NCBI GenBank assembly: GCA_963734575.1
Contig: CAVTHT010000017.1
Location: 186,001-250,000, forward strand
DNA from: CAIWHR01 sp963734575
GTDB taxonomy: Bacteria > Pseudomonadota > Gammaproteobacteria > Burkholderiales > Casimicrobiaceae
Direction: 5' to 3'
Length of the DNA: 64,000 nucleotides
The notes under the pieces are model-generated. The model saw nothing but the letters and a program-made list of their open reading frames with translations, searched no databases and had not been told where the DNA came from. This document shows positions 51,612-60,483 of the stretch, in pieces (positions within the stretch are counted from its first letter, which is position 1; every line of letters begins with the position of its first letter). The position numbers and the translations under genes are program-made.

Positions 51612-53609
51612 CGCACGAACGCGAGGAGCGCGAGCAGGGTCACGAAGCTGTACACGAGATACACCGAGATCCGCCCCTGCTGGATGCGCCCGACGAAGCG
51701 CGCGGCGAACTCCGCGGCGCGCGCGATGGGAAGGTACATCCAGTGCCAGAACCCGTCGTCGACCTTCACGGCGTAATGCGGCTCGCGATCGAAGGGGCTC
51801 GGCAGGTGCCGCTCCATCCGGAAGAACGGCTCGAACACCTGCCGGATCGGCTGCCCGAATCCTTCGGCGGTGTCCTGCATGCGCGCGGTCTGGCCGGGGA
51901 AGCCGCAATCCCACGCCGGCGCGCGCCGCACCCGGCCGTGGTAGAAGCGATGCACGAGCTGGACGGTCAGCAGGACGGCCACCGCGATCACCAGGAGCAC
52001 GACGATCGGGCTGTAGCTCGCGCGATCCGGATTGATCGGCGCCAGCATCAGCCAGCTGCTGCTGCCCGCGCGCAGTGCGCCGCTGCCCACGAGCAGCGTG
52101 TTCACGGGATCGATGAGGCGGATCACTGCCATCGGGAAGAGCCCGAGCACGACGCAGCCGACGGCGAGATACGCGAGGCCCACGCGCTCGAACGGTCCGG
52201 CGTCCTGGGCGTACGCGAGGTTCGCCTCGCGCGGGCGGCCGAGGAACACCACGCCGTAGAACTTCACCATGACGTAGCCGGCGAGCGCGGCTGCGAGCAC
52301 CAGCGCGGCGGCCGCGACCGGCACGAGCATGTTGACGAAGGATTGCGGCAGCTCCGGCGTGAACAGGAACGCCTGCAGCAACAGCCATTCGGAGACGAAG
52401 CCGTTGAGCGGCGGCAGGCCGGCGATCGAGAGCGTCCCGACGAGCGCGAGCCATGCCACCCACGGCATGCGGTGGATGAGGCCGCCCAGACGTCCCAGGC
52501 TGCGTTCGCGCGTGGCGTGCAGGACCGAGCCCGTCGCGAGGAACAGCAGGCTCTTGAAGAACGCGTGATTGAGGGCGTGATAGAGCACCGCGGTCATGGC
52601 GATCGCGGCCAGCAGGTTCTTGCCGTAGGCCTTGAAGAGCAGCGCGAGGCCGATGCCTGCGACCAGGATGCCGATGTTCTCGATCGACGAGTACGCGAGC
52701 AGGCGCTTCATGTCGGTCTGCACGCACGCGAAGATCACGCCGTACAGCGCGGTGAGAAGACCGAGCGCGAGCGCGAGCACGCCCCACCACCAGATCTGCA
52801 CGCCCAGGAGGTCGAAGATCACGCGCAGGAGGCCGTAGATCGCAGTCTTCAGCATGACGCCGCTCATGAGCGCCGACACTGGCGACGGCGCCGCCGGATG
52901 CGCTTCGGGCAGCCACACGTGCAGCGGCAGCAAGCCCGCTTTCGCGCCGAAGCCGAACAGCGCGAGCAGGAACGCGGCCGTAGGCCAGAGTCCCTGCAGG
53001 TCGGCGGCGCGCATCGCCGCGAACGTGTAGTCGCCGTGGCCGCCCTGCAGGACCCCGAAGCAGAGCAGGATGCCGATTGCGCCGATGTGGGCGATCAGCA
53101 GGTACAGGAATGCCGGCGCGCCGGATCTCGGGAATGCGGTGCTCGGTGGTGACGAGGAAGAACGACGCGAGCGCCATCGTCTCCCACGCGACCATGAAGA
53201 GGTACGCGTCGTCGGCCACGAGCACCAGCGCCATCGCCGCGAGGAAGGCGTGGTACTGGAAGCAGATCGCGCCCGGCGCCGTGCCTTCGCTCGAGCGGAA
53301 GTAGCCCGACGAGAAGATCGACACCGCGGCGCTCGCGCTGCCAAGCAGCAGGAGGAAGAACGCGGAGAGCGCATCGAGGCGCACGTGGAAGGGCAGGTCG
53401 GGCAGGCCGAGGCCGAGCACGCGAGCTTCGGCGGGCTGGCCCAGGGCGCCGACGGCGCCGATCGCGAGCAGGATCGCGACGATCGCGCCGGCCGGGAACA
53501 GCCCGTGGCTGATGAAGCGCAGGTCGCGCGGGCGGACGAGGCCGAGCGTCCCGATCGCCAGCCAGCCGACCACGGCCGCAAGCGTCAGGATCAGGCCGCC
53601 GCCGTTCAC
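51608..53609 (-). CDS. hyfB: Antiporter-like membrane subunit HyfB (NuoL family; one frameshift)
   Basis: About 667 residues, longest membrane subunit of the complex. GTG 53609 (NGGGLILTLAAVVGWLAIG). Conserved ALFGFGAKAGLLPLHVWLPEAHPAAPSPVSALMSGVMLK, and LYHALNHAFFKSLLFLATG with the TM12 Lys. A break near 53128 lies between EHRIPEIRRA and GAPAFLYLLIAHIGAIG. It heads the operon; the metG stop is 82 bases upstream on the same strand. Confidence 0.88.
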
Positions 53610-53691
53610 GACGCCCGGCGGGGCGACAGCATTCGCAGGACGCTGTCGTGCAGTGTCATGCGGGGGCGCGGGAAGCGTCCACCCATCGTGT

Positions 53692-55899
53692 TCACTTGAT
53701 GCGCATCCCCGGCTGCGCGCCGCTGTCGGGCGCCAGCAGATAGATGCCCGGCGCGTCGCCCGAGGCCGCGAGCACCATGCCCTCGGAAAGGCCGAACTTC
53801 ATCTTGCGCGGCGCGAGATTGGCCACCATCGGCGTCAGGCGACCGACGAGATCTTCGGGCCGGTAGGCCGACTTGATGCCCGCGAACACCGTGCGCGTGC
53901 CGAGCGCGCCGATGTCGAGCGTGAGCTTGAGCAGCTTGTCCGCGCCTTCGACGTGCTCCGCCGCGACGATGCGCGCGATGCGCAGATCCACCTTCGTGAA
54001 ATCCTCGATGCCGATCTGCGGCGTCGTGCCGGACGCGTCGGCTGCCAGGGCGGGCGCCGCGGATCGCGACTCGCTGCCGGATGCCTTGGCCACGGCGCCG
54101 GCGAGCTTGTCGCCATGCGCCTTCGTCGAGCCGGTTTGCGGCGTGCCCACGGTGATTGCCGGCGCCGCTGGCGCCGACGGGGCCGCGGCAGCGCGCGGGC
54201 CTTCGAGCAGGGCGTCCATCTGCTTGGGATCGATCCGGGTCATGAGGTGGGTATAGGGTTGCGTGGCGCTCACCCAGTGGTCGAGCGCATTCCAGTCGAG
54301 CGGGGCCGGCATGCCGAGCATGGCCGCGACCCGCGTTGCGGTCACGGGCAGCACCGGCGCGAGATACACGGTGAGCACCGCAAAGGCGTTGAGTGCATCC
54401 GAGCACACGTCGTGCAGCTCGGCGCGCGCTGCCTCGGCTTTCGCGAGCTCCCACGGTCGCGCCTGGTCGAAGCGCTCGTTGATGCGATCGGCGATGCGCA
54501 TGACCTCGCGTACGACCTTGCCGTATTCGCGTTGCGCGTAGAACTGCGCGATCTCGGCTTCGGCGCCCCGCGCCACGGCATGCGAGGGAAACCGCCGGCC
54601 GGTCTCGAGGCGGTCGACCGGCCGCGCGGCGAGGCGTCCGGAGAAGTGCCGCGCGATGAACGTCGCCGCGCGGCTCGCGATGTTCACGTACTTGCCGATG
54701 AGATCGCTGTTCACCCTGCTCACGAAGTCTTCGGGATTGAAGTCGACGTCCTCGACGCGCGCGTTGAGCTTGGCGGCGATGTAATAGCGCAGCCACTCGG
54801 GGTTGAGACCGAGGTCGAGATAGATCTCCGGGCTCACGCCGGTGCCGCGCGACTTCGACATCTTCTCGCCCAGAGCGGTGATGAAGCCGTGCACGAACAC
54901 GTTGTCGGGCACGCGGTATGGCGCGCCCGCGAAGTGCAGCATCGCCGGCCAGAACAGCGTGTGGAAATAGACGATGTCCTTGCCGATGAAGTGATACTGC
55001 TCGACGTCCGGCTGCGAGAGGAAGGCCGCGAAATCGGTGCCCTGCTGCGCGAGATGCGCCTTGAGGCTCGCGAGATATCCCACCGGCGCATCGAGCCACA
55101 CGTAGAAATACTTGCCCGGCGCGTCGGGGATCGGAATGCCGAAATAGGGCGCATCGCGCGAGATGTCCCAGTCCGCGAGTCCCGCGTCGCCCTCCCGCTT
55201 GTCCTCGCCGAGCCACTCCAGCGCCTTGTTGGCTACTTCAGGCTGCAGCCGTCCCGGCGTCTGCGTCCACTCGCGCAGGAACGCCACGCACGCGGGATCG
55301 GACAGGCGGAAGAAGAAGTGGTCCGACGACCGGCGCACGGGCGTCGCGCCCGAGAGCGTCGAGTACGGATTGATGAGGTCCGTCGGCGCGTACACCGCGC
55401 CGCAGACCTCGCACGAATCGCCGTACTGGTCCCTCGCACCGCATTTCGGGCATTCGCCCTTGATGTAGCGATCCGGGAGGAACATCTCCTTCACCGGATC
55501 GAAGAACTGCTCGACGGTGCGCGTGGTGACGAGCGACGGCTTGCGGTCGCGCAGGCGGCGGTAGATGTCCTGCGAGAGCTCGACGTTCTCGCGCGAGTCG
55601 GTCGAGTGCCAGTGATCGAAGCTGATGTGGAACCCGGCGAGATGCTTCGGGCGCGTGGCCGCGATGCGGCCGACGAGCTCCTGCGGGGTGATCCCCTCGG
55701 CCTCCGCCTTCAGCATGATCGGCGCCCCGTGGGCGTCGTCCGCGCAGACGAAGTGCACCTTGTTCCCCTGCATGCGCTGGAATCGCACCCAGATGTCGGC
55801 CTGGATGTACTCCATGATGTGCCCGATGTGGAACGGGCCGTTGGCGTAGGGTAGCGCCGTGGTGACGAACAGCTGTCGGCCGTTCACTGCGGGCGGCAT
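53692..55899 (-). CDS. metG: Methionyl-tRNA synthetase MetG
   Basis: 735 residues with an intact frame. HIGH motif PYANGPFHIGH near residue 18, KMSKS as EKMSKSRGTGV, the zinc cysteines CPKC...CEVC, an anticodon-binding helical domain, an Ala/Pro linker, then a C-terminal EMAP/Trbp111-type dimerisation domain (IGIEDFTKVDLRIARIVAAEHVEGADKLLKL) ending PGMRIK. Charges initiator and elongator tRNA-Met. Divergent from apbC. Confidence 0.96.
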   Translation of the reverse strand: MPPAVNGRQLFVTTALPYANGPFHIGHIMEYIQADIWVRFQRMQGNKVHFVCADDAHGAPIMLKAEAEGITPQELVGRIAATRPKHLAGFHISFDHWHSTDSRENVELSQDIYRRLRDRKPSLVTTRTVEQFFDPVKEMFLPDRYIKGECPKCGARDQYGDSCEVCGAVYAPTDLINPYSTLSGATPVRRSSDHFFFRLSDPACVAFLREWTQTPGRLQPEVANKALEWLGEDKREGDAGLADWDISRDAPYFGIPIPDAPGKYFYVWLDAPVGYLASLKAHLAQQGTDFAAFLSQPDVEQYHFIGKDIVYFHTLFWPAMLHFAGAPYRVPDNVFVHGFITALGEKMSKSRGTGVSPEIYLDLGLNPEWLRYYIAAKLNARVEDVDFNPEDFVSRVNSDLIGKYVNIASRAATFIARHFSGRLAARPVDRLETGRRFPSHAVARGAEAEIAQFYAQREYGKVVREVMRIADRINERFDQARPWELAKAEAARAELHDVCSDALNAFAVLTVYLAPVLPVTATRVAAMLGMPAPLDWNALDHWVSATQPYTHLMTRIDPKQMDALLEGPRAAAAPSAPAAPAITVGTPQTGSTKAHGDKLAGAVAKASGSESRSAAPALAADASGTTPQIGIEDFTKVDLRIARIVAAEHVEGADKLLKLTLDIGALGTRTVFAGIKSAYRPEDLVGRLTPMVANLAPRKMKFGLSEGMVLAASGDAPGIYLLAPDSGAQPGMRIK

Positions 55900-55927
55900 T
55901 GCTTGACGGGGTCGGTGCGAAAGTCGA

Positions 55928-55936
55928 ATTCTAGCA
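55928..55936 (-). promoter_or_regulatory. Extended -10 promoter of metG
   Basis: Minus strand reads TGCTAGAAT, an extended -10. The start would be near 55921, giving a leader of about 22 bases. Confidence 0.55.
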
Positions 55937-55972
55937 AATCGACCTGCAAGACCCGGCGCGGATGGGCCCGTT

Positions 55973-55981
55973 TGCTAAAAT
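55973..55981 (+). promoter_or_regulatory. Extended -10 promoter of apbC
   Basis: TGCTAAAAT, an extended -10, mirrors the metG element 37 bases away. The start would be near 55988, about 39 bases before the ATG. Confidence 0.55.
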
Positions 55982-56026
55982 CGGTTGGTTTCCCCCACGC
56001 AACACCCTGGCGACACGGAGTTCCGA

Positions 56027-57115
56027 ATGCCAATCACCGAAGCCGATGTCCAGACCCGCCTGCGCACGCTGATCGATCCCAATACCGGGAAGGACTTCGT
56101 CTCGGGGAAGGAGCTGCGCAAGATCACCATCGCGGGCCGCGACGTCACCGTCGACGTGCAGCTCGGCTATCCCGCGAAGTCGCAGATGGAGTCGTTGCGG
56201 CGGATGGTGACCGAAGGCCTCGCGGGCCTGCCGGACATCGGCCGCGTGACCGTCAACCTCACGCAGAAGATCTCCTCGCATGCCGTGCAGCGCGGCGTGA
56301 AATTGATCCACGGCGTGAAGAACATCATCGCGGTCGCGTCGGGCAAGGGCGGCGTCGGCAAATCGACGACGGCCGTGAACCTCGCGCTCGCCCTCGCCGC
56401 CGAAGGTGCGTCGGTCGGCGTGCTCGATGCGGACATCTACGGTCCGTCGCAACCGACCATGCTCGGCATCGCCGGCCGCCCGGAGTCCAAGGACGGCAAG
56501 ACCCTCGAGCCGCTCGAGGCCTATGGCGTGCAGGCGATGTCGATCGGCTTCCTCATCGACGTGGACACGCCGATGGTGTGGCGCGGTCCGATGGTGACGC
56601 AGGCCCTCGAGCAGCTGCTGAAGGACACCAACTGGCGTGACCTCGATTACCTCGTGGTCGACATGCCACCCGGCACCGGCGACATCCAGCTCACGCTCTC
56701 GCAGAAGGTGCCGGTGACGGGTGCGGTCATCGTCACCACGCCGCAGGACATCGCGCTGATGGATGCACGCAAGGGCCTCAAGATGTTCGAGAAGGTCGGC
56801 GTTCCCATCGTCGGCATCGTCGAGAACATGAGCATGCACGTGTGCTCCAACTGCGGCCATGCGGAGGCGATCTTCGGCGAAGGCGGCGCGAAGCGCATGT
56901 GCGCGGACTACAACGTGCCGTTCCTCGGGGGATTGCCGCTCGACATCCACATCCGCGAGCACGCCGATTCCGGTCGCCCGACGGTCGTCGCCGACCCCGA
57001 CGGGAAGATCGCGTCGATCTATCGCGAGATCGCCCGCAAGACAGCCGTGTTCGTGGCGCAGAAGGCCGAGGACTTCTCGTCGAAGTTCCCGAGCATCAAG
57101 GTCCAGAACACGTAG
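56027..57115 (+). CDS. apbC: Iron-sulfur cluster carrier protein ApbC (Mrp/NBP35 family)
   Basis: 362 residues. An N-terminal MIP18/DUF59-like domain (ADVQTRLRTLIDPNTGKDFV) precedes the deviant Walker A P-loop ASGKGGVGKSTTAVNLALAL. VVDMPPGTGD is the Walker B/switch region, and CSNCGH carries the CxxC that holds the transferred [4Fe-4S] cluster. ATG 56027 follows GGAG. The metG/apbC head-to-head pair is conserved in proteobacteria. Confidence 0.94.
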   Translation: MPITEADVQTRLRTLIDPNTGKDFVSGKELRKITIAGRDVTVDVQLGYPAKSQMESLRRMVTEGLAGLPDIGRVTVNLTQKISSHAVQRGVKLIHGVKNIIAVASGKGGVGKSTTAVNLALALAAEGASVGVLDADIYGPSQPTMLGIAGRPESKDGKTLEPLEAYGVQAMSIGFLIDVDTPMVWRGPMVTQALEQLLKDTNWRDLDYLVVDMPPGTGDIQLTLSQKVPVTGAVIVTTPQDIALMDARKGLKMFEKVGVPIVGIVENMSMHVCSNCGHAEAIFGEGGAKRMCADYNVPFLGGLPLDIHIREHADSGRPTVVADPDGKIASIYREIARKTAVFVAQKAEDFSSKFPSIKVQNT

Positions 57116-57165
57116 CGCGCCGTCCTGCGGCGCCGCGCCGTCGCGCGCACCATCCCGGCCGGCGG

Positions 57166-58281
57166 ATGGAAAAGCTCACCTTCACCCGGTTCGTCGCCGC
57201 CATGTGCGTGGTGTTCACGCACTTCGGCCGAGGCATCCCGTTCATCGACGATCTGCCGTGGGCGTACCTGCTGCGCCAGGGCACGACGATGGTGAGCTAT
57301 TTCTTCGTCCTGTCCGGCTTCATCATGGCCGCGGTGTACTGGGACCTGCAGGATCGCGCGGACCGCCGCGCGTACTGGGCGGCGCGATTCGCGCGCATCT
57401 ACCCCGTGTACCTGCTTTCCCTGCTGTTCATGATGTCGCTCGGCGGGGCCACGAACGGCGCGCGGCCGCTCGCGACATTCGTGCTGAATGCCGCGATGAT
57501 CCAGGCGTGGCTGCCGCAATTCGCCATGACCGGCAATCCGCCCGGATGGTCGCTCTCAGCCGAGGCGTTCTTCTACCTCGCCTTCCCGTTCTGCATGCCG
57601 CTCCTGCGACGCATGCCGGGCATCGCGCGTCCCCTCCTGGTCGTTGGCGTCGTCTGGCTGGTCTCGCAGGTCGGTTTTCATGTCGGGCGGGAGGCGCTCG
57701 ACGCGCACTCTCCGAAGCGGGCCACAACGCGCTCCATTACGATCCGCTGCTGCACTTCAACTCGTTCCTCGTCGGCGTGGCGGCGCAGCTCTTCATCCGC
57801 CGCTGCGGCTGGCGCACGAGCGCAACGCCGCGCACCGGCGCGCCGTTCATCCTCGTGCTCGCGAGCTCGGCACTGCATCGCGGCGTCGCTGGTCGCGCTC
57901 TGGCGCGGCCTGCCGGCGGGCGGCGGCTTCCTGTCCTCCACCAACGGCCTGCTCGCGCCGCTCTTCGCGCTCTTCATCGGTGCGCTCGCCCTCGACGCGT
58001 CGCCGTGGACGCGCTGGCTCGCCTCGCGACCGCTCGTCGCACTGGGCGAGATGAGCTACGCCGTGTACATGCTGCAGGACCCGATGCGCGAGCTCGTGTA
58101 CCGGCTGGTGCTGGGCTCGACCACGATGGCGCCCGTGCCGCTCTTCTGGCTGTTCGTGGGTGCGTTGCTCGTCGTCTCGGGCATCGTGTGGCGATGCTAC
58201 GAAGTGCCGCTGCGGCGCGTGTTGCGCGCGCGGCTCGCGGGCCCCGCGACGCGCCGGGAGCGGCCCGCCGCGGTGGTATGA
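57166..58281 (+). CDS. Acyltransferase family 3 membrane protein (two frameshifts)
   Basis: About 372 residues with about ten helices; OafA/WecH-type O-acyltransferase. N-terminal FTRFVAAMCVVFTHFGRG holds the catalytic His, and FFVLSGFIMA plus FARIYPVYLLSL and GWSLSAEAFFYL are family motifs. The stretch 57715-57885 reads correctly in another frame (HNALHYDPLLHFNSFLVG), so two compensating breaks are inferred. It would acetylate a cell-surface sugar or lipid. It lies between apbC and dcd and may belong functionally with the glycan genes after 58.9 kb. Confidence 0.82.
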   Translation: MEKLTFTRFVAAMCVVFTHFGRGIPFIDDLPWAYLLRQGTTMVSYFFVLSGFIMAAVYWDLQDRADRRAYWAARFARIYPVYLLSLLFMMSLGGATNGARPLATFVLNAAMIQAWLPQFAMTGNPPGWSLSAEAFFYLAFPFCMPLLRRMPGIARPLLVVGVVWLVSQVGFHVGREALDAHSPKRATTRSITIRCCTSTRSSSAWRRSSSSAAAAGARAQRRAPARRSSSCSRARHCIAASLVALWRGLPAGGGFLSSTNGLLAPLFALFIGALALDASPWTRWLASRPLVALGEMSYAVYMLQDPMRELVYRLVLGSTTMAPVPLFWLFVGALLVVSGIVWRCYEVPLRRVLRARLAGPATRRERPAAVV

Positions 58282-58309
58282 TCGCCGCCACTTTTGCGAG
58301 GCGAGTTGC

Positions 58310-58873
58310 ATGATCAAGTCCGATCGGTGGATCCGCAGGATGGCGCGCGAGCACGGGATGATCGAGCCGTTCGAGCCCGGGCAGGTGCGCGAGGTGAACG
58401 GCCAGCGCATCGTGTCCTACGGCACGTCGAGCTACGGCTACGACATCCGCTGCTCGAGTGAATTCAAGCTCTTCACGAACCTCAACTCCACGATCGTCGA
58501 TCCGAAGAAATTCGACGACAAGTCGTTCGTCGACGTCACCGGGGACTACTGCATCATCCCGCCCAATTCTTTCGCTCTTGCGCGCACGGTCGAGTACTTC
58601 CGCATTCCGCGCAACGTGCTCACGATCTGCCTCGGCAAGAGCACCTACGCCCGCTGCGGCATCATCGTCAACGTGACGCCCTTCGAGCCGGAGTGGGAGG
58701 GCTACGTCACGCTGGAGTTCTCGAACACGACCCCGCTCCCTGCGAAGATCTACGCCAACGAAGGCGTGGCGCAGGTCATCTTCTTCGAGTCCGACGAGGT
58801 CTGCGAGACGTCGTACAAGGATCGCGGCGGGAAGTACCAGGGCCAGCAGGGCGTCACCTTGCCCAAGATCTGA
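58310..58873 (+). CDS. dcd: dCTP deaminase Dcd
   Basis: 187 residues; converts dCTP to dUTP for dTMP synthesis. MIKSDRWIRRMAREHGMIEPF, SYGTSSYGYDIRC, the nucleotide-binding KSTYARCGIIVNVTPFEPEW with the catalytic Glu in VTLEFSNT, and the ending GGKYQGQQGVTLPKI. The frame is intact. A TGGTATGAT extended -10-like element at 58274-58282 overlaps the upstream stop and may drive it. Confidence 0.95.
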   Translation: MIKSDRWIRRMAREHGMIEPFEPGQVREVNGQRIVSYGTSSYGYDIRCSSEFKLFTNLNSTIVDPKKFDDKSFVDVTGDYCIIPPNSFALARTVEYFRIPRNVLTICLGKSTYARCGIIVNVTPFEPEWEGYVTLEFSNTTPLPAKIYANEGVAQVIFFESDEVCETSYKDRGGKYQGQQGVTLPKI

Positions 58874-58943
58874 CGCCCGTGGCGCACGGCGCGGCAGCCT
58901 GTCGTGCGTCGACGTGCAGGGCGCGGTCGCCCGCGAGGCGTGC

Positions 58944-60305
58944 GTGAGCGACGTGCCGGCAGTGTGGCTGCGACGCACGGCGCGTGCCGCCTCCGCCGCG
59001 GCACTGGTCCTCGTCGCCATCGCGCTGGTGCGCCTCGCCTGGGCGAACTGGCCATCCGCGGACGACTACTGCAACTGCGTGCTCGCGCGGCTGCTCGGTG
59101 TCGACGGCGCGTTGCAGTGGCTCTACACGCAGTGGAGCGGCCGGCTCGTGACCGGGCTGCCGCTGTATGCGCTCGCTGCGATCCTCGATGTCGCCCATCT
59201 GCGCTGGATCAGCGTCGCGATGGCGGGCGGACTCGTGCTCGCAGCCTGGCAGATCGCGACCTTCGTCGATGCGCGCGAGCGCTGGTGGCTGTGGCCCGTC
59301 GTGCTGTGCGTGCTGGTGCCGGGGATTTATGCGCTCCTGGGGCAGACGGTGTACTGGCCGACCGGCGCCATCGTGTACGGCCTGCCGCTGCTGTTGCTGC
59401 TGCACTGGCTCAACGGCCTGCGCGCGGCACCTGCGCCGGGCCGGCGGCACGTCGCGTACTGGTTCGTCGTGAGCGTGCTGCTCGGCAATTCCATCGAGCT
59501 CGTCCTGCCGATCGCGGGATGCTATCTGGCATGCGCGATGTGGCGGTGGTGGCGCGCCGCGCCGGATGCGCGCCCGGCGTTGGTCGCGCGCGGCATCGGG
59601 CTTGCCTGCGGCTTCGCGATCCTCGTGGCCGCCCCCGGCAATTATCTGCGCGCCAATGCGACGCCGGGCTCGTTCAACGTCGATGCTCGCTTCCTGGCGG
59701 ATGCGTACGCCGGGATGCTGGTGACCACGCTGCGTACCGGCATGGCGCTCTTCGCCGGCGTGATCGTCCTGCTCGCGATCGCGTTCGTCGGGCGAGCCGT
59801 GGCCCGGACGCGCCTTGCCGCGGATGCGGCGACGGTGTCGGGGCGTGCCTGCGAAGCGGGCGCGCTGGCGCTCGGTGGCGTGCTCAGCCTCGTGCCGGTG
59901 CTCGCGGCCCCGGCGCAGTTCGCGCCGCGCAACGGCCTGTACCTGCTGGTCGCGCTGCTGGCGAGCGCACTGCTCCTGCTGCTGCCGGTGCTGCGCGGTG
60001 CCGGTGGCGCGGCACGCAACATCGCGGCGCTGGTTGCCCTTGCCGCCGCGGTCGCCATCGCCGTGCAGCTCGGCGCCGATTACGACCTTGCGTCGGCCCG
60101 CCGGCACGAGCAGCTCGCGCGCGACGCTGGCTTGCGCGCGGGTGAGCGGTTCACCGAGCGCGTGGTCGGCCCCATCCGTGCGCCTGCGCCTGTCACCGTG
60201 CATGCCGTGGACATCGCCACCGATCCGGGGCAGATCGTGAACTGGTGCGTCGCTGTGTATTACGAGCTCCGCTCGATCCGCCTCGACCCCGCGGCGGCCC
60301 CATGA
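58944..60305 (+). CDS. Polytopic membrane protein (DUF6056-like, glucosyltransferase-like fold)
   Basis: 453 residues with about eleven helices. SADDYCNCVLARLLG after the first helix, then WLYTQWSGRLVTGLPLY, resemble the DxD/WSGR loop of DUF6056/GtrII-type proteins. GTG 58944 is preferred because GAGG lies five bases upstream; GTG 58914 is the alternative. A C-terminal extracytoplasmic part (residues ~380-450) ends at TGA 60303-60305, which overlaps the ATG of a repeat mini-ORF. Probable envelope glycan function; acceptor and donor unknown. Confidence 0.7.
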   Translation: MSDVPAVWLRRTARAASAAALVLVAIALVRLAWANWPSADDYCNCVLARLLGVDGALQWLYTQWSGRLVTGLPLYALAAILDVAHLRWISVAMAGGLVLAAWQIATFVDARERWWLWPVVLCVLVPGIYALLGQTVYWPTGAIVYGLPLLLLLHWLNGLRAAPAPGRRHVAYWFVVSVLLGNSIELVLPIAGCYLACAMWRWWRAAPDARPALVARGIGLACGFAILVAAPGNYLRANATPGSFNVDARFLADAYAGMLVTTLRTGMALFAGVIVLLAIAFVGRAVARTRLAADAATVSGRACEAGALALGGVLSLVPVLAAPAQFAPRNGLYLLVALLASALLLLLPVLRGAGGAARNIAALVALAAAVAIAVQLGADYDLASARRHEQLARDAGLRAGERFTERVVGPIRAPAPVTVHAVDIATDPGQIVNWCVAVYYELRSIRLDPAAAP

Positions 60306-60478
60306 GCGCTGCAGGGCCGTCCCAAGGCGCGAATTGCGCCCCCTCGGGGGGCAGCGCAGCGGCTGTATCCGCCAGCGTGGGGGCATATCCATGAGTGCCG
60401 CAGGGCCGTCCCAAGGCGCGAATTGCGCCCCCTCGGGGGGCAGCGCAGCGGCTGTATCCGCCAGCGTGGGGGCACATC
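60301..60478. repeat. Tandem 89-bp repeat (two copies)
   Basis: Copy 1 is 60301-60389 and copy 2 is 60390-60478, differing at only a few positions (for example C/T at position 7 and T/C in the GCATATC/GCACATC end). Each contains a strong CCCCC-TCG-GGGGG hairpin. The unit starts CATGAG and fits between two coding genes without leaving untranslated spacer: see the mini-ORFs. Confidence 0.9.
60302..60394 (+). CDS. Coupled mini-ORF 1 in the 89-bp repeat
   Basis: 30 codons: starts MSAAGPSQGANCAPSGG and ends SVGAYP. Its ATG overlaps the upstream stop (ATGA at 60302-60305) and its TGA (60392-60394) overlaps the ATG of mini-ORF 2. No recognised domain. It may serve to keep ribosomes translating rather than to make a functional peptide; that is inference. 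Confidence 0.35.
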   Translation: MSAAGPSQGANCAPSGGSAAAVSASVGAYP

Positions 60479-60483
60479 AGTGA
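60391..60483 (+). CDS. Coupled mini-ORF 2 in the 89-bp repeat
   Basis: 30 codons, almost identical to mini-ORF 1 (MSAAGPSQGANCAPSGG ... SVGAHQ). Its TGA (60481-60483) overlaps the GTG start of the next gene at 60480 (GTGA). The chain of three stop/start overlaps links the two flanking membrane-protein genes. Confidence 0.35.
   Translation: MSAAGPSQGANCAPSGGSAAAVSASVGAHQ

Noticed and set aside
46366..53609. A genuine H2-evolving or H2-oxidising [NiFe] hydrogenase
   Set aside because: Both CxxC ligand pairs are missing from the large subunit and no maturation genes are present.
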